This document shows, piece by piece, positions 1 through 10,637 of a stretch of DNA of 64,000 nt. The notes under the pieces were generated by a model that was not told the DNA's origin, made no database searches, and saw only the letters and a program-made list of their open reading frames with translations. Made by a program: the position numbers and the translations under genes. Position 1 is the first letter of the stretch. Each line of letters starts with the position of its first letter. The stretch is from Isochrysis galbana (lineage: Eukaryota > Haptophyta > Isochrysidales > Isochrysidaceae). Location: NCBI GenBank assembly GCA_018136815.1, contig CM030933.1, positions 5,720,282 through 5,784,281 on the forward strand, written 5' to 3'.

Positions 1-1
1 G

Positions 2-1867
2 ATTGCTTTCTCCCTCGGTATGATTGTCATGATGATCGTCCTGCTCTCCGACAACACGCCATACTTGCTGAACGTCATGGTGCAGACCACTGGCTACTAT
101 TTGCAGTACGTCTTGCTCGTTGGGTTCGACTGCGAGGCTTTCCAGCAGCTCTCTTTCGAGTTTGCGGGTCCGAATGTCAACCTGCTCTGGGGCTCCGATC
201 CCACCAATCTCCGTCAAAAGCTCATGGACGCCGGGGTACCAACTCTGGTCTCTTCTCCCGACTGTGGAAACCGACCAAATCCATGCTCCTTTGGCATTAT
301 CTCCATGGGGATCATTGCGCAGGGAGCCGCGGCCCTTGTCGCCAAGGGTATGGGCCCCGCCCAGGCGAACGCCACAGTTTCCCTCGCGGCATTGCACCCA
401 GGAGCTTCGGGCATCCCTTGCGGTACAATTCCAGATGATTCCGACTTTGGACAGTCTGGGGGTGATGACGCCAACATGCTGTTGGACGCCTCTACCAAGG
501 ACTATTGGAATGGCGGCTTCCCCGATTTCTGCCCTAAGACGCCGTTCGTGGATGTTCCGACGTGGGGGAGTTGTGAAGCGCACGCCTACTTGTGCGACGC
601 CCAAGACCTCTACTTCGGCGATTCATCCAAGTCGTTCATGGATTGGTGGACCATCTTCTACTGGGCTTGGTGGATCTCATGGGCGCCCTTCGTCGGCTTT
701 TTCGTCGCCAAGATCTCTAAAGGGCGCACCGTCAGAGAGCTCATTCTCGGTGGTTTCTTCGCGCCAACTCTCTTCGCTATCCTTTGGTTCTCCGTCTTCG
801 GCGGTCTCGCCATCAAGATGGAGCGTATTGCCGAGCTGGCTCTGCAAGAGAGGCCCGACTGGGAGCATGCGGCGGTCGATTGCTCTGAGCACTACTCTGG
901 CGGCGTTCCGATCACTCCAAATGCCAAGAAGTTGGCCGCGGAGGGCTACTACCTGCTCACTTGCCTCCCCAAAGACACGCAAATTTATCACGTTGTCGAG
1001 CCGTACGGCCTGGTCAGCGGCTTCTTGCAAGTGATGCTATACGTCGGCCTGATTATCTACTTTGTTACCTCCTCGGACTCTGGCTCCTATGTTGATGACC
1101 TGCAGTCGTCCTCAGGCCTCTCGGAGCCGCCCATCCCTCAAAAGGTGTTCTGGTGCGTCACAGAGGGAGCCGTCGCCACCGGCCTCGTGGCATCTGGAGT
1201 CGAGAAGGCTCTTCGTGCCATCTCCATCGTCATGGGACTTCCCTTCACGATAGTGCTGTGCCACCTTGTGTTGGCCCTTTACCGTGCCCTCAAGAAGGAG
1301 GTGGCCGACGCAGACATCCTGGAGTCCAAGCGTTTCAACACCCAGTTGCTCGACATCTTCGAGGGATTCAAACCTATCAGCGGCTCTCCCGTCCCGGTGT
1401 CAAAGCATTTGAAGGCATTGGTCACCGGCCTTCTCTGCCCCGGATACGCCGTTTACGCCTCAATGCACCGCATGCACCCGACTAGCAAGGATTGCGGCAT
1501 GCGCGAGTCGCTTGTCTACGGCGTGCTTGCACAGCTGCTCTATATCGCTTGGATTGTTCTCATGATCTGTGAGGTGAAATTTGAGTACGCCTCTTCGATT
1601 GCTTGGCTGCTCTACCTCTTCAAGACACTTCTCCTCACCTACTGCCGCACGGCCATGCGCAACAAGTACAACATCTGGGGCTGCACATTGGACGACATGT
1701 GGGCTTGTCTTGTATGGTACCCCTTTGTCTGCGCGCAGCTCCAGATTCAGGCCGAGACGGACGGTGAGGGTGCCCAAGCCTACTTCGCAGACGTCGACGC
1801 TGCGATCTTGGTCAACACCCGTTCAGAAGCTGCTAAGGAAAACCGGGTCGCTAAGAGCGTTGCTTAA
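2..1867 (+). CDS. BCCT-family betaine/choline/carnitine-type transporter, C-terminal part
   Basis: The protein would import quaternary-ammonium or similar osmolytes (betaine, choline, carnitine or DMSP type) across the plasma membrane by Na+ or H+ symport. The reading frame is open from the window edge, so the N-terminus lies upstream; about 622 residues are visible. The BCCT signature is clear in the stretch around 640-720 (FMDWWTIFYWAWWISWAPF, then SKGRTVREL), followed by a hydrophobic helix and, near 1065-1095, the family motif VTSSDSGSYVDD. Several further hydrophobic segments follow. A long loop with many Cys, Gly and Pro residues (about 200-600) is larger than in bacterial members, and a soluble tail of about 200 residues ends in TAA. 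There is no intron in the visible part. The family call is firm; the substrate is not readable from sequence. Confidence 0.93.
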   Translation: MAFSLGMIVMMIVLLSDNTPYLLNVMVQTTGYYLQYVLLVGFDCEAFQQLSFEFAGPNVNLLWGSDPTNLRQKLMDAGVPTLVSSPDCGNRPNPCSFGIISMGIIAQGAAALVAKGMGPAQANATVSLAALHPGASGIPCGTIPDDSDFGQSGGDDANMLLDASTKDYWNGGFPDFCPKTPFVDVPTWGSCEAHAYLCDAQDLYFGDSSKSFMDWWTIFYWAWWISWAPFVGFFVAKISKGRTVRELILGGFFAPTLFAILWFSVFGGLAIKMERIAELALQERPDWEHAAVDCSEHYSGGVPITPNAKKLAAEGYYLLTCLPKDTQIYHVVEPYGLVSGFLQVMLYVGLIIYFVTSSDSGSYVDDLQSSSGLSEPPIPQKVFWCVTEGAVATGLVASGVEKALRAISIVMGLPFTIVLCHLVLALYRALKKEVADADILESKRFNTQLLDIFEGFKPISGSPVPVSKHLKALVTGLLCPGYAVYASMHRMHPTSKDCGMRESLVYGVLAQLLYIAWIVLMICEVKFEYASSIAWLLYLFKTLLLTYCRTAMRNKYNIWGCTLDDMWACLVWYPFVCAQLQIQAETDGEGAQAYFADVDAAILVNTRSEAAKENRVAKSVA

Positions 1868-2280
1868 GCCGAAGGCCGCTGCACCTTTCCTCGGAACCTT
1901 TCACTGGCGTCGGTCTTAGGCGCACAAGGAGCTGTTGCTTTTGCTCCTATCAGCAGCCGATTCCAATTCTTGTGGTGTCGCTCCACGCGCTGCTCACTTG
2001 ATTACTCCCCTCTTTACCTATTTGGCGCAAGACGAGCACGAGGACCCGGCAAAGTAGCCTGCACTTGCCTTCATCCCGGTGTCCTGCTCCGCCAATCATG
2101 CGCACTTCGTTTCGCCTCTCAACGAGCGTGCGGAATGAGCGCGACGAGGGCTCTGTGTGTTATTGACGCAAGCATGTTTCTATCAGACTGAGACGCAAGC
2201 ATGTTTCTATCAGACTGAGACGCAAGCTTGCTACAACCGCTAGTGTCGCGTACGTTCAGTCGTTGTCATATGGGGTCAAA
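1868..2280. repeat. 3' flank of the BCCT gene with a 27-bp tandem repeat
   Basis: No gene is visible. A 27-bp unit (gacgcaagcatg..cagactga) occurs twice without change at 2165-2191 and 2192-2218, plus nine bases of a third copy. This is probably an ordinary slippage repeat in or after the 3' UTR. Confidence 0.85.
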
Positions 2281-3083
2281 GGTTAAAACACACGCTCATC
2301 TTTTCGAGACTCTTTGAGGGGGATGCTGTGTGTAGGACACCAATTGTAGGGCGGTCAAACACGCCTTTAACTTTAACTTGTAAGGGTGAAAATTCACTAA
2401 ATCAAGCGGGGGTTTATGAAAGTGTTTCACTCCGAGTTTGACGTCAAACGGCGAGGTGAAACATTGGTGAAAGCAGATTTGTTTGTCTACGCCCACTGGG
2501 CTCGTAGGAGAACTCTGGCGGGTTGTCCTAGTTTTTCTTTCTCCCTCGCGAGCGATGGCGGTGCGCTTGCGGCCCGTGGGCGCCAAGGGATGTGGGTCAG
2601 GCCAAGCACAGGCCGCGGGTGTGCCGCGCGAGTCCGTTCGCTTGCACCTGCACCAACCTGACCCTGAACCACTCCATCACTCTCGCCCACACCCCACCAA
2701 CGTAGGCCGATGTGGACGACGCGAGCAAGAAGTGGCGCATGGACGCATGGACTGGACAGAGCCGCGCAAGATCGCGCTCCTCAAGCAGCAAGCAAGTGAT
2801 CGACTGCGGCCCAAAGGCCTTCAAGACCTTCAAGGACGGGAACTCCAAAAACTCCAAGGACGGGCCCGACGCCAGGATCATGTTCTTTCTGGTCTCGCAG
2901 GCAAGGAGCAAGGAGGCCTAATGGGAGGGTGAGGAGCAACTCATCATAAAGGAGCTGTTGGGAAGGAGATGGCTGAGTGGGGGCACTAACTATGCGCTGG
3001 ACTTGGCGTACGCATGAAGCGCGTATGCATGAGTCCAACGCAGGCCACCATCGGGCCGAGCTTGCACACAGGTGGAGGGTGGG
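2281..3083. other. Gene-poor stretch with a recurring GGGCGGTCAAACA motif
   Basis: I see no convincing coding sequence. The motif gggcggtcaaacacg at about 2349-2363 recurs at 39347 and, in variant or inverted form, near 42411, 48427 and 48684. It may be a terminal motif of a MITE-like element. Confidence 0.4.
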
Positions 3084-3490
3084 TGGTAGCCTCGAGAGCG
3101 CTGGACCAAGAGAGGCGGAGGCTCGCATTGAGCCTGGATGCGTACGAGCGAACGTCGGCGGACGCCGCCTCGAGAGCAGTTGGCGAAACAGACTTCGGAT
3201 CAGAGAGTTGAGCGGGCAGACGCAGCTCACGCCCAAAGATCAAAGACGCTGGAGACCGGGAGGTAACACGACCGGAAGAAGCCCTCAACGAGAGGAGTAG
3301 GAACGGCAAATGGTCGACCCAATGGCTGCCACCCTCGTTCGAGGCGCGCATCAAACGAATGAGCGTTTGCTGAGCGCGTTCGACGAAGCCTACACCTTCA
3401 TGTCGGTACGGCTCTGTACTCGACAAATCAGTCCCGGTGAGCTCCAGAATACGCGAAACAAGAACCGAACATAGATTCGAACCGGCGTCG
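3084..3490 (-). pseudogene. Ty3/gypsy-type integrase relic
   Basis: Read on the minus strand, the frame gives the second half of a retroelement integrase core. First comes DAGSNLCSVL, corresponding to the region of the second catalytic Asp. Then follow LELTGTDL, the stretch HEGVGFVERAQQTLIRLMR (the usual Y-H-P-Q-x-x-G-x-V-E-R-x-N-x-T-L block), HWVDHLPFLLLSLRAS, and SPASLIFGRELRLPAQL (the S-P-x-x-L-x-x-G-R block). A stop lies just upstream of DAGSNL, and no reverse transcriptase, RNase H or LTR is visible nearby, so this is a fragment rather than a working element. The match rests on motif order; the exact superfamily is inferred. Confidence 0.75.
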
Positions 3491-3867
3491 GTTCGAAGCT
3501 ATGGCCCTTGGGAGAGAGGTCTCCGGTGGGGGCCCGCCGGGAAAGAGCAGAAACAGGTAAAGCAGCAACAACATTTTCGGACGCGGCAGCGGCCACGTCG
3601 GACCTATCCATAGAACCTAGAGCAGAAGATGATACCGAGTCGACAGCCCTCGAGGGCTTCACAACTGATTGTTTACGAAACGAAGAGACCGAAGACGCGT
3701 CGAATCCACCTAGCCCGGGAACAGAGGCAGAGGCAGAGGCGCGCTGCCCACTCGCCGGGGGACACAACGGCAGCGCCATTCGTTGATTTGTTGTATGGAC
3801 CTCGGCTCGCCTCAGTGTCGAGTGGGCACAAGTGCTGGCGCAAGCGAGGCCTGAAGCGAGCGAGGCC

Positions 3868-4029
3868 GAAGCGAGCGAGGCCGATGAGGAGGGGGGGGGA
3901 GCCCCAAAGTCTGCCTCGTGTGAGCGTGTCTTTTCCGTTTTGAAGTGCATGTTTGGTGACAACCAGATGCAGACCTATTCCGATCAGTTGGAGTGCGGCT
4001 TGATGTTACGTTACAACAAGCGCGAGTGA
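3868..4029 (+). pseudogene. hAT transposase C-terminal (dimerisation) fragment
   Basis: The end of this frame reads SASCERVFSVLKCMFGD, then SDQLECGLMLRYNKRE and a stop. This matches the conserved C-terminal block of hAT transposases (S-x-x-x-E-R-x-F-S, then L..a.mlryN). Upstream there is only Ala/Glu-rich simple sequence, so the catalytic part is missing. A second relic of the same block lies on the minus strand at 39708-39846. Confidence 0.7.
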
Positions 4030-4359
4030 ATGAGTGAGTGAGTGAGCAGGGTCTAAAGCATCATTGATCATTATCTTATGATTCTCTTTGGTAAGGGTTG
4101 TAGGTTGTTCATAGAATACTATAGACTATCTATAGATAGCAATGGATAGATGATAGATATCAGGGCGGAGGATGCGTGGTGCGTGGACCAGCTAGCGGGT
4201 GCGCCGCGAAACGCGCGTGAGCCTATTAAAAATCTAGTGTCGCCACGCGAAATCTCGAAATTTCATCGAAATTTGGGGGTGTGGGCTCGAAATCTGAACG
4301 AAATCTCAAACGAAATTTGGGCGAGTTGAAAACGAAATCCTGACCCCAGCCTACCAAGA
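4030..4359. repeat. AT-richer spacer, then CGAAATTT-rich repeat
   Basis: No gene is visible. Between about 4236 and 4345 the words cgaaatct, cgaaattt and aaatttgggg recur several times. Similar CGAAATTT-rich stretches lie at 10170-10285 and 39404-39515, which suggests fragments of one dispersed element. Confidence 0.45.
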
Positions 4360-4468
4360 GGCAGCGCAGGGGGGTGGATGGTTCTCGCCCCCCATGAGGG
4401 GATGAGGGGAGTCGAGAGAGTGGGGGGGCGCGAGGCCCCCCTCCATGGCGACCAATCATAAGATTAGT
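4360..4468 (-). mobile_element. Retroposon family, 5'-end fragment
   Basis: On the minus strand this begins with the hairpin ACTAATC-TTAT-GATTGGT (4468-4451), then CGCC, then ATGG followed by a G-run, GGCCTCGCGCC and a C-run. This is the 5' end seen in the other copies here, with its own stem sequence. The rest of the element is lost beyond about 4360. It lies close upstream of the phospholipase gene. Confidence 0.75.
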
Positions 4469-4594
4469 TGCCCTCTGTCTAGCTAACTGTTATTGTTTTA
4501 AGCCTCCTTGACGTCTGAGTAATGGAACGGAGGTAGTATTATGCTTTGTGTAGGGCGTAGGGCATTCCAACACTCTACTGGACGTAAATAGTGC

Positions 4595-5314
4595 ATGAAG
4601 CCTGCTGCGGGCTTACCCATGAAGCGGCAGCCTCTATTGTGTTTAGTGGTGGCCGCCGGAATAAGGCGAGGAGTGCGGCCGCACGAGATGGGCGGCTTGC
4701 TCCGCTGGCTGACTCCGCTGCTAGCTTCCCCGGTGTGGGCGGACGGCGAGATCGCTCCGGGAGGGCATGGGCGGAATCTGCTCGACTTTGACGTCTGTGG
4801 CAACTTTTGCGGGCCCGGTTGGTGCAACGGAGGCTGGCATTCGGAGTGGAACGCTGATGCGACCCACTGCGGGCCGCACTACACTGCTCCCGAAGTCTCG
4901 CCATTCTCGGGCAAGCCGGCGTGTGCGGACGTCTGCTGTCGAGCCCATGACATGTGCTGTGCGCCAGGTGGCGACAATCCGCCCGAGTCCATGAACAAGA
5001 CCCGCCACTGCAATCGCCAGATTGTCGAGTGCCTCAACAAATGCTCTGGACTGGACGTCTCGTGCACACACGGCGGCATCGGCGTCCCCGCCGACGTTGT
5101 GTGGGCGGCGATGAACATAGTCGAAGATTGGTGCTGCGGGCACCCCTGCCCCAAGGCAGTGGAGGATCTTCCCACTCCTAAGGGCCTCGTTGCGTTGGGT
5201 GCGGGAGTGGATGACAAAGTGGAAGACGCTGCTGATCTTCATCGCTCACGCGCTGATTTGCCTATTGCTGACCAAGTTTTATCATCCGGGCAAGACGAGG
5301 TAAACGCAGCTTGA
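4595..5314 (+). CDS. Secreted phospholipase A2-like protein
   Basis: The predicted enzyme hydrolyses the sn-2 acyl bond of phospholipids with Ca2+ and is probably secreted or luminal. The sPLA2 hallmarks are visible: a Ca2+-binding loop (CGNFCGPGWCNGGW) and the catalytic helix motif DVCCRAHDMCC with the His-Asp pair, within a Cys-rich domain of about 120 residues ending near CCGHPCPKA. The protein is 239 residues from the first ATG. Two further in-frame Met codons (residues 9 and 32) each precede a hydrophobic stretch that could be a signal peptide (KRQPLLCLVVAAG and GGLLRWLTPLLASPVWA), so the true start is open. The C-terminal 50 residues are polar and unassigned. No intron is needed. This is a generic enzyme family; nothing here shows a special role. 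Confidence 0.9.
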   Translation: MKPAAGLPMKRQPLLCLVVAAGIRRGVRPHEMGGLLRWLTPLLASPVWADGEIAPGGHGRNLLDFDVCGNFCGPGWCNGGWHSEWNADATHCGPHYTAPEVSPFSGKPACADVCCRAHDMCCAPGGDNPPESMNKTRHCNRQIVECLNKCSGLDVSCTHGGIGVPADVVWAAMNIVEDWCCGHPCPKAVEDLPTPKGLVALGAGVDDKVEDAADLHRSRADLPIADQVLSSGQDEVNAA

Positions 5315-6020
5315 TGGGATTCTGCTTTGCTTATGAGCAGCACTTTTTACTATCAGACCGGCACACCGGGATAATATCGAAGCCCTGGAGGCGATGCGAG
5401 ATAAGAGAGATCAACATCCTTCAAAGTACAAGATTGCTTTCACACCGTCGGCAGACAAAGATGAGATCTCATTGGGAATGATTTTCACATTCTTATGTAC
5501 ACCTTGATTCCTTTCGGTCGGTTTGGTGCCCTTAGGATCCCTACTCTCATGATGTATGCGGTGGTTGGAGGTGCGTGAGTGTGTAATCCCAAAGCCTCGC
5601 CTACTTGCTCCTCCTCACTGATTTCATTTTGGATTTTGGATCCAACCACCACCAATCAGGCCGCTCGGTTTTATGTGATTGGCGCGCGAGATTAAGTAGT
5701 GAGATTTAGGATTAATCGTACAAGCATGCAATCTGTGATGCTACTGCAACTAAGTTTATACTTAGTTCGCCAATGGGGGGGCATGAAGACCAAAAGCGTT
5801 CAATTATCCCCATCCCTGCTAACACCTTTCGTTGTCACCTGGAGGTTACTTGACTCAATTTGACACTTCACATGTTGAAACACATACGTGGTCTTACTCC
5901 ATTCACTCGATTTGGGACAGGGTCGATATCTCGTTGAAATCACGATCCAAGAGCACCGACCGTGTAAATGCAGAAAACAAGTTTCGTTACACGTCTATAG
6001 GGAGACGAGGAAGGGTGAGG
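5315..6020. other. Intergenic, with a truncated retroposon 5' end
   Basis: No gene is visible. At 5749-5766 lies the hairpin ACTAAGT-TTAT-ACTTAGT, then TCGCC and AATGGGGGGGCA: the 5' end of the retroposon family, plus strand, truncated within about 60 bases. Around 5982-5998 the phrase tttcgttacacgtctatag recurs in diverged form near 29180. Confidence 0.6.
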
Positions 6021-6082
6021 AGTTCCCTGCAGTTGAGCAGTTCCCTGCAGTTGAGCAGTTCCCTGCAGTTGAGCAGTTCCCT
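6021..6082 (+). repeat. 18-bp tandem repeat, 3.4 copies
   Basis: The unit agttccctgcagttgagc occurs three times in a row with no change, then eight bases of a fourth copy. Confidence 0.95.
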
Positions 6083-6112
6083 CAAGTCCGCCCCCGCCCC
6101 CCTGCCGCCCAC

Positions 6113-6195
6113 AGGGCCGATGGGGGGCGCGAGGAGGGAGAAACACACCTGCACCACGCGATGCACACGGAGCCAGCGGCCGCCGGTGAGCCGGG
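6113..6195 (+). repeat. 83-bp exact copy of part of the temptin/cytochrome b561 gene
   Basis: These 83 bases are identical to 46317-46399, which holds the end of exon 1 and the donor splice site of the gene on the minus strand at 46-47 kb. The copy has the same strand orientation relative to the window. Similarity stops abruptly on both sides, so it looks like a recent small duplication or a shared insertion. Confidence 0.9.
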
Positions 6196-7495
6196 GAGAT
6201 CATGCATTGTCGCAAACTTGCGCGAGCAGCAGCGCTGGGTTTCTGCCAGGGTGGTAGGAGGCGTGTGCGCATGTGCAGGCATCCCATGGCGCTCAGTGGG
6301 CACCAGGGGCCCTGGTGCATGCGCGCTAGCGCAAGTGCGCACTCCGCCTCGGGCTCCGATGCACTGTCCACTGGACGGAGGAGGGACATGGGCGCGAGAG
6401 GAGAGGCAAAGAAACAAGGGGGGGGGGCGGGGTACAGAAGGGGGGGGGTCCTGAATTTTTTTATATCCTATTCACGGGGCATTTGTAAAAAAAACAACCA
6501 AACCTGAGGTTGCAGCCTCTTATGTCGCGGCGGGCCAAGGCTCGTTTCTAGACGGAAACTTCCCTCGCAAGCTGCTACTTCAGATCGACGGGAAGACCGT
6601 GGCGCGGCAGACCGCAGGACTCAACGCTGCAACCCATCCTCTTCTCTCTTTTACGAGAGTTTTACCTGGATGTTTGGGCGGTGTGGCGGCACCCAAGTTA
6701 CAACGCGGCGTCTCCTGTTCTCCGATATACGAATGGTCGAACAGCCAACGGCGAAAGGCGGCGAGATATCACGACGGGATCGGACACGTCACGCGTGAGC
6801 TAAACGACGAGATGCGGTGCTCCCAGCAGAGCGCAGCGGAAGGGGAGGTAGATCTGCCCTCCGTAGACGAAAAGAGCGGAGCGCGACCGTGTTTTCGTGG
6901 GAGATCGGAGGCTCCCTCGGTGCAAGAGAAGGCACGGCCCCTCGTCTGCCCGCGGGGGGAAAAGACAGAAGGCATAGAGAAAGAGCGAGTCAGACAACCG
7001 CGTCGTACGGTGCGACTTTCAAGAGGCTGTACTAAGTGACATGCATGCGTGATTTCACCGACGAAGTGGCTTTCTCTCAGCGAGCACGTTCGACGGCATC
7101 GTACAAATGGGCAGATGTTTACCTCACAATGTTCCCTCACTTGCAGTGGGCCGCATGTCGTCTTCTCGCATTGTCCTGTTCTGCGTCCGGTCGTGAGCGT
7201 CCTTGGTCTGTGCAAGATTGGATCCATTCCAAGAAAAGGAATAGGTTGGGGCAGACTGTAGTGGAAGGTTGGTGAGGTGTCACACCAATCTTCTCCTCGA
7301 TGATTCGTTGTTGGATTGGGAGTCTCGTGTTTTGCCTTGGGAGTTGGAGATGGTTGTGGATGAACCCGAGTCTGAAGAGTAACACTTACACTTACTGCTT
7401 ACTAGTATAGCTTTATAATATTAGTGTCACTAGTTTTATTTTGACCTGTTACGGACCTATTGCGACCTGTTAACAGGTCCTCTTAACAGCACAGG
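6196..7495. other. Long stretch without a recognised gene
   Basis: Short open frames exist on both strands but none has a recognisable motif or convincing splice context. The stretch includes G-runs near 6420-6450 and mixed-composition sequence from 6500 to 7490. I can support no feature here. Confidence 0.4.
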
Positions 7496-7640
7496 CCCCC
7501 GAAACCTGTTGACCGTGTACCTATTGTCCCATCTGGGCCTGAGAGCCAGCGAGGGAGATGCAGGAGGCGGGCCAGGGCCATGTCCCAGCCTCGCCTGCCC
7601 CTTGAGCTGTGCTCCCAGGCCCCTTTCTTGCGTCTCCGAT
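7496..7640 (+). mobile_element. Retroposon core fragment
   Basis: The stretch gagagccagcgagggagat, then gccagggccatgtcccagcc and ccccttgagctg matches the conserved middle part of the retroposon family (compare 21060-21130, 33900-33960 and 47605-47675). Both ends are missing. Confidence 0.6.
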
Positions 7641-7961
7641 ACCTTCGTCCATCGATTCTGCTGTCTCTATCTGCCACCCCAGTTCTCCCATGTTCTCTGA
7701 CCCCTCCTCGCGAGCCGACCCCGAACTTCCTTTGTCCAATTCCACTCCTTCTCCTTCTGTTCATAAGAGGTCATCTTCCATCTTTCACTTTCACTTAAAC
7801 CACCCAATCTCACAGCCAGTCACAATATAAATGCTAGATCTAGCGGTCGGTCCTGGAATGAAGACCCCAAAGGACAATCCCTTGCTCGCTCAACAGTATC
7901 TCCCGTAAATCCACGCACTATCATCTCTAAGTTGTAAGTTGCGTCGCCACTCATGTCTTAG
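7641..7961. other. CT-rich spacer with no gene seen
   Basis: This is the 3' flank of the SAM-domain gene. It is pyrimidine-rich near 7650-7800 and nothing further is recognised. Confidence 0.4.
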
Positions 7962-9487
7962 CTAGGGGGCTACGAGGTTAGCAATCTTCATCCGATGGCC
8001 CTTGGAGTTGACGCCGAGTTCCTTGAGGACCTCTTCTAGAGCAGAGCGACTGTGGCACAAGCGGGTGCAGGGTGGAATCCCATGAGCCGGATGTATGTGA
8101 CTGGGGATCTTGAGGAGATGAGGAATGTGAAAGATGGAGGTGAACGAAAGTGCACTCAGGATTGCTACTTTCAATCCTCCGAGCTAGCGATGCTCTCATG
8201 AAAGCAGCGACCGACCGGTCTCCAATCGTGCACATGCCACTGCAGCGCGCTGGGACGCACCCTTGCGATTCCATGACACCGTACAGTGTCTCCGAGTCCA
8301 TTGCCTCTTGTTCAAACTGTTCGACGTATTGAGGCAAACCGGCAGCTTCGAGGAGTTCCTTGATGTTTCCATAGTGATCTCTTTCGCCTGCGGGCTTTGA
8401 GGCGACCCCAGGGCCTGGGGGTAGGCGAGCGTCGAGTTCCCGATCCAACTCCTGGCGCCGTTCGGCTGCGATGGATTCGCGCACCATCCGCTCTACTTCG
8501 TCTTTGAAGGAGTCCGAGTAGGCCTTCTCGCGAGCAAGGAGTGCAGCGACATCATCCGGAACCTTTGATTCAGGGGCCGTCTGCGCAGTAGCGGTCGTGG
8601 GCGCCACAGCACGCGCCGCAGGCTCTTTATCTTCTGCAGGAGGAGCTGCAGCATGTGAAAGCTGGTCTCTGAGCTTGTTGGCCTTTTCGGTCCGAGCACC
8701 AATGGAAAGTGGGTCAATCGAATCGTCCAGCATTTGCAAGTCCGTTTTTGTCTCAGCCGCTCTCTCCGCTTGGTACGCCCGGGTCACCTGCACTAGGCCT
8801 TGATCGAGAACCTGATCAATAACCGGAAAGAGGCCATAGGAAAGTGTGGCGTGGATGCGCTGGAGCGCGTTTACACTGAGCAACCAGTCTGTGTGTACAA
8901 GAGGCCCACCTGCGCCGCTGACGCTACAATAGGTGACGGTGATGACTTGCGAATCGGCTCAAAGACGGGCGGTTCTAGAACAATGTGGTCGGCCGCAAGT
9001 TTTCCACAGTCGGCGCAGTAGAGTGCCGAGGTGTCGTTCCAGCCCCACACGCCTTGCTGCCTCCCAGGTGTCTGCGCGTGGGACGCCCGCGAGCAAAGTG
9101 AGAAGGTGAAGTGGCGGGAGGGAGGGGGGGAGGGGGGGGCAGAGGCGGCTTGGGGGCGTGGAGGGGAGGGAGCGTGGGGGAGGGAGGGAAGGGAGGGGGG
9201 GAGGGGTCGTCGATGCAGTCGCTTGGCCAGTCTGGCCTCAGGCGCCGTAGCAAGGGAGAGGGGCTGAAGGATAGTGTACGTTTCCCGCAAATCCTCTCCC
9301 TCCTCTCCCCTTCTCTCCCTTCCTCTCTCTCTCTCTCTCTCGCTGTGCCGTATGAAACGAGGGAGGGCGTGAGCGGGTACGAACTCTCCTGGAAGACATA
9401 CTCCTCGCAGACGTGCGGCCCCTCCGCGTGGTGCCCTCGCTTGTACCCGTTGAGGTCCTCGTTCGTCGGCTGCCCTGGCCGGCGCAT
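7962..9487 (-). CDS. SAM-domain protein with coiled-coil region; 5' exons only partly resolved
   Basis: The clear part is exon 8261 back to at least about 8930, joined to the last exon 8049-7962. The intron 8260-8050 has GTGCGT and ACAG ends and joins in phase to read ESQ-GRSALEEVLKELGV. This completes a C-terminal SAM domain: IKELLEAAGLPQYVEQFEQE, then LEEVLKELGVNSKGHRMKI, a protein- or lipid-binding module. Upstream are a charged, helix-rich segment (about 8400-8800) and the frame GPLVHTDWLLSVNALQRIH. Further 5', LYCADCGKLAADHIVLEPP (about 9040-8960) and a candidate first exon with GPHVCEEYVFQESSYPL (from ATG at 9487) look coding and Cys-containing. The joins between them, including a frame change near 8950, are not settled. 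I do not recognise the whole protein. Confidence 0.6.
9111..9360. repeat. Purine tract and (CT)n low-complexity sequence
   Basis: A G/GA-rich block at about 9111-9225 is followed by CT repeats near 9298-9345. It probably lies in an intron of the SAM-domain gene. Confidence 0.7.
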
Positions 9488-10637
9488 CTCGGCGGCGACG
9501 AGGCGCCCACCCTCGCACTGTCTCTAGCGTGGGTACCCTTTGATAGCGTATCAAAACTGCTGTTCTACCTATTTCCTCCTTCAAGTCTCGACTGCGCGGT
9601 TTCTTCATCTCTGCCGATAAGAAACCAAGAGAGGAACACCAAGAAAAGATGGAGATGTAAGAGAATTCGCCTGCTACTCGTACAACATGAAGGAGCGAAA
9701 ACCTCTGTTCTCTCTCTTTCTTTTTCATCTCATCGCTCCCTCATCTCAAGTTGTACTCCCTGGTCTCTCTCGCTCTCTCTTCAGAGTTTTTTCTCGTCCC
9801 CTTCTCTCGTCGCTCGCAGTTAGTTGCGAGTCTTCTTTCTTCCCTCAACCCTTCCCTCTCTCTGCGTGTGGTCCCCCTACACTGTCTCCTCCCCGCCCCC
9901 CGCCCCCCCTGCCTGGGCCCATTTTCTTCTTGCTGCCCGCGGCCTGGGGGCCCATTTTCTTCTTCCTGCCCGCGAGTCGCTTGGTGGTTCGTCGTCACTT
10001 GCTGGTTCGGACCACCACACACCGCCAACATGACCCGCGCGAAGAAGGTCGCGTTCCGTCGAAAGGGGACCACGTGAAGATTTTATTTTGTGTTCAGATG
10101 GATTTTAAAGGTACATAGAGTACGAGTTTAAGTACAAAATACGAGCTTGAGTTTGCAGTGGGCTTAGTTGGGCATGGCCAGAGTTCCACGAATTTTTTTG
10201 CGCTATTTCGGTAAGTAAACGAAAACGAATTCTTCGACGAAATGTGGGTGGTGGCGAGGAGCGACGAGGCGAAATTTGGGCCTGTGGCTATTGCGCCCCC
10301 CCCCCCCGCCGCCTCCCCTGCCTCCCCCCCCCCCCCTTCTCTCTCTTAGCCCGGTCACTCATCACTTACGCATATTTTAACCAATATTTCCCACATACCA
10401 CATAGGCCTGGGTGTCCAAGGATTCCTTAGGGTCCCCCCTACCTGCCCCGGCAACTCCCTCCCCCCTCCGAACGACCCCCTCTGTCGCATCCGCGATCGA
10501 CCTTTTTGTTTTAGAAGTTGTTTGCGTTTCTATGTTCCCTACTTGCAGGCTAGCCACGAGTCACCGTCGCAGGGTTCTACATTCGTCCATTCGCCCTTGT
10601 TGCCCTCGCCTCCTTTGTCGCCTCCCTTGTCGCCTGC
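9488..10637. other. Pyrimidine-rich and repeat-bearing spacer
   Basis: CT-rich sequence dominates 9700-9960. The phrase cgcgttccgtcgaaagggg (10050-10068) has a near match at about 45486-45504, so it is probably repeat-derived. 10170-10285 is rich in cgaaattt words. No gene is supported. Confidence 0.4.

Noticed and set aside
8871-9728. Single 285-residue minus-strand protein
   Set aside because: The frame passes through GA/CT low-complexity sequence; only its two ends look coding, so it is more likely two exons with an intron between.
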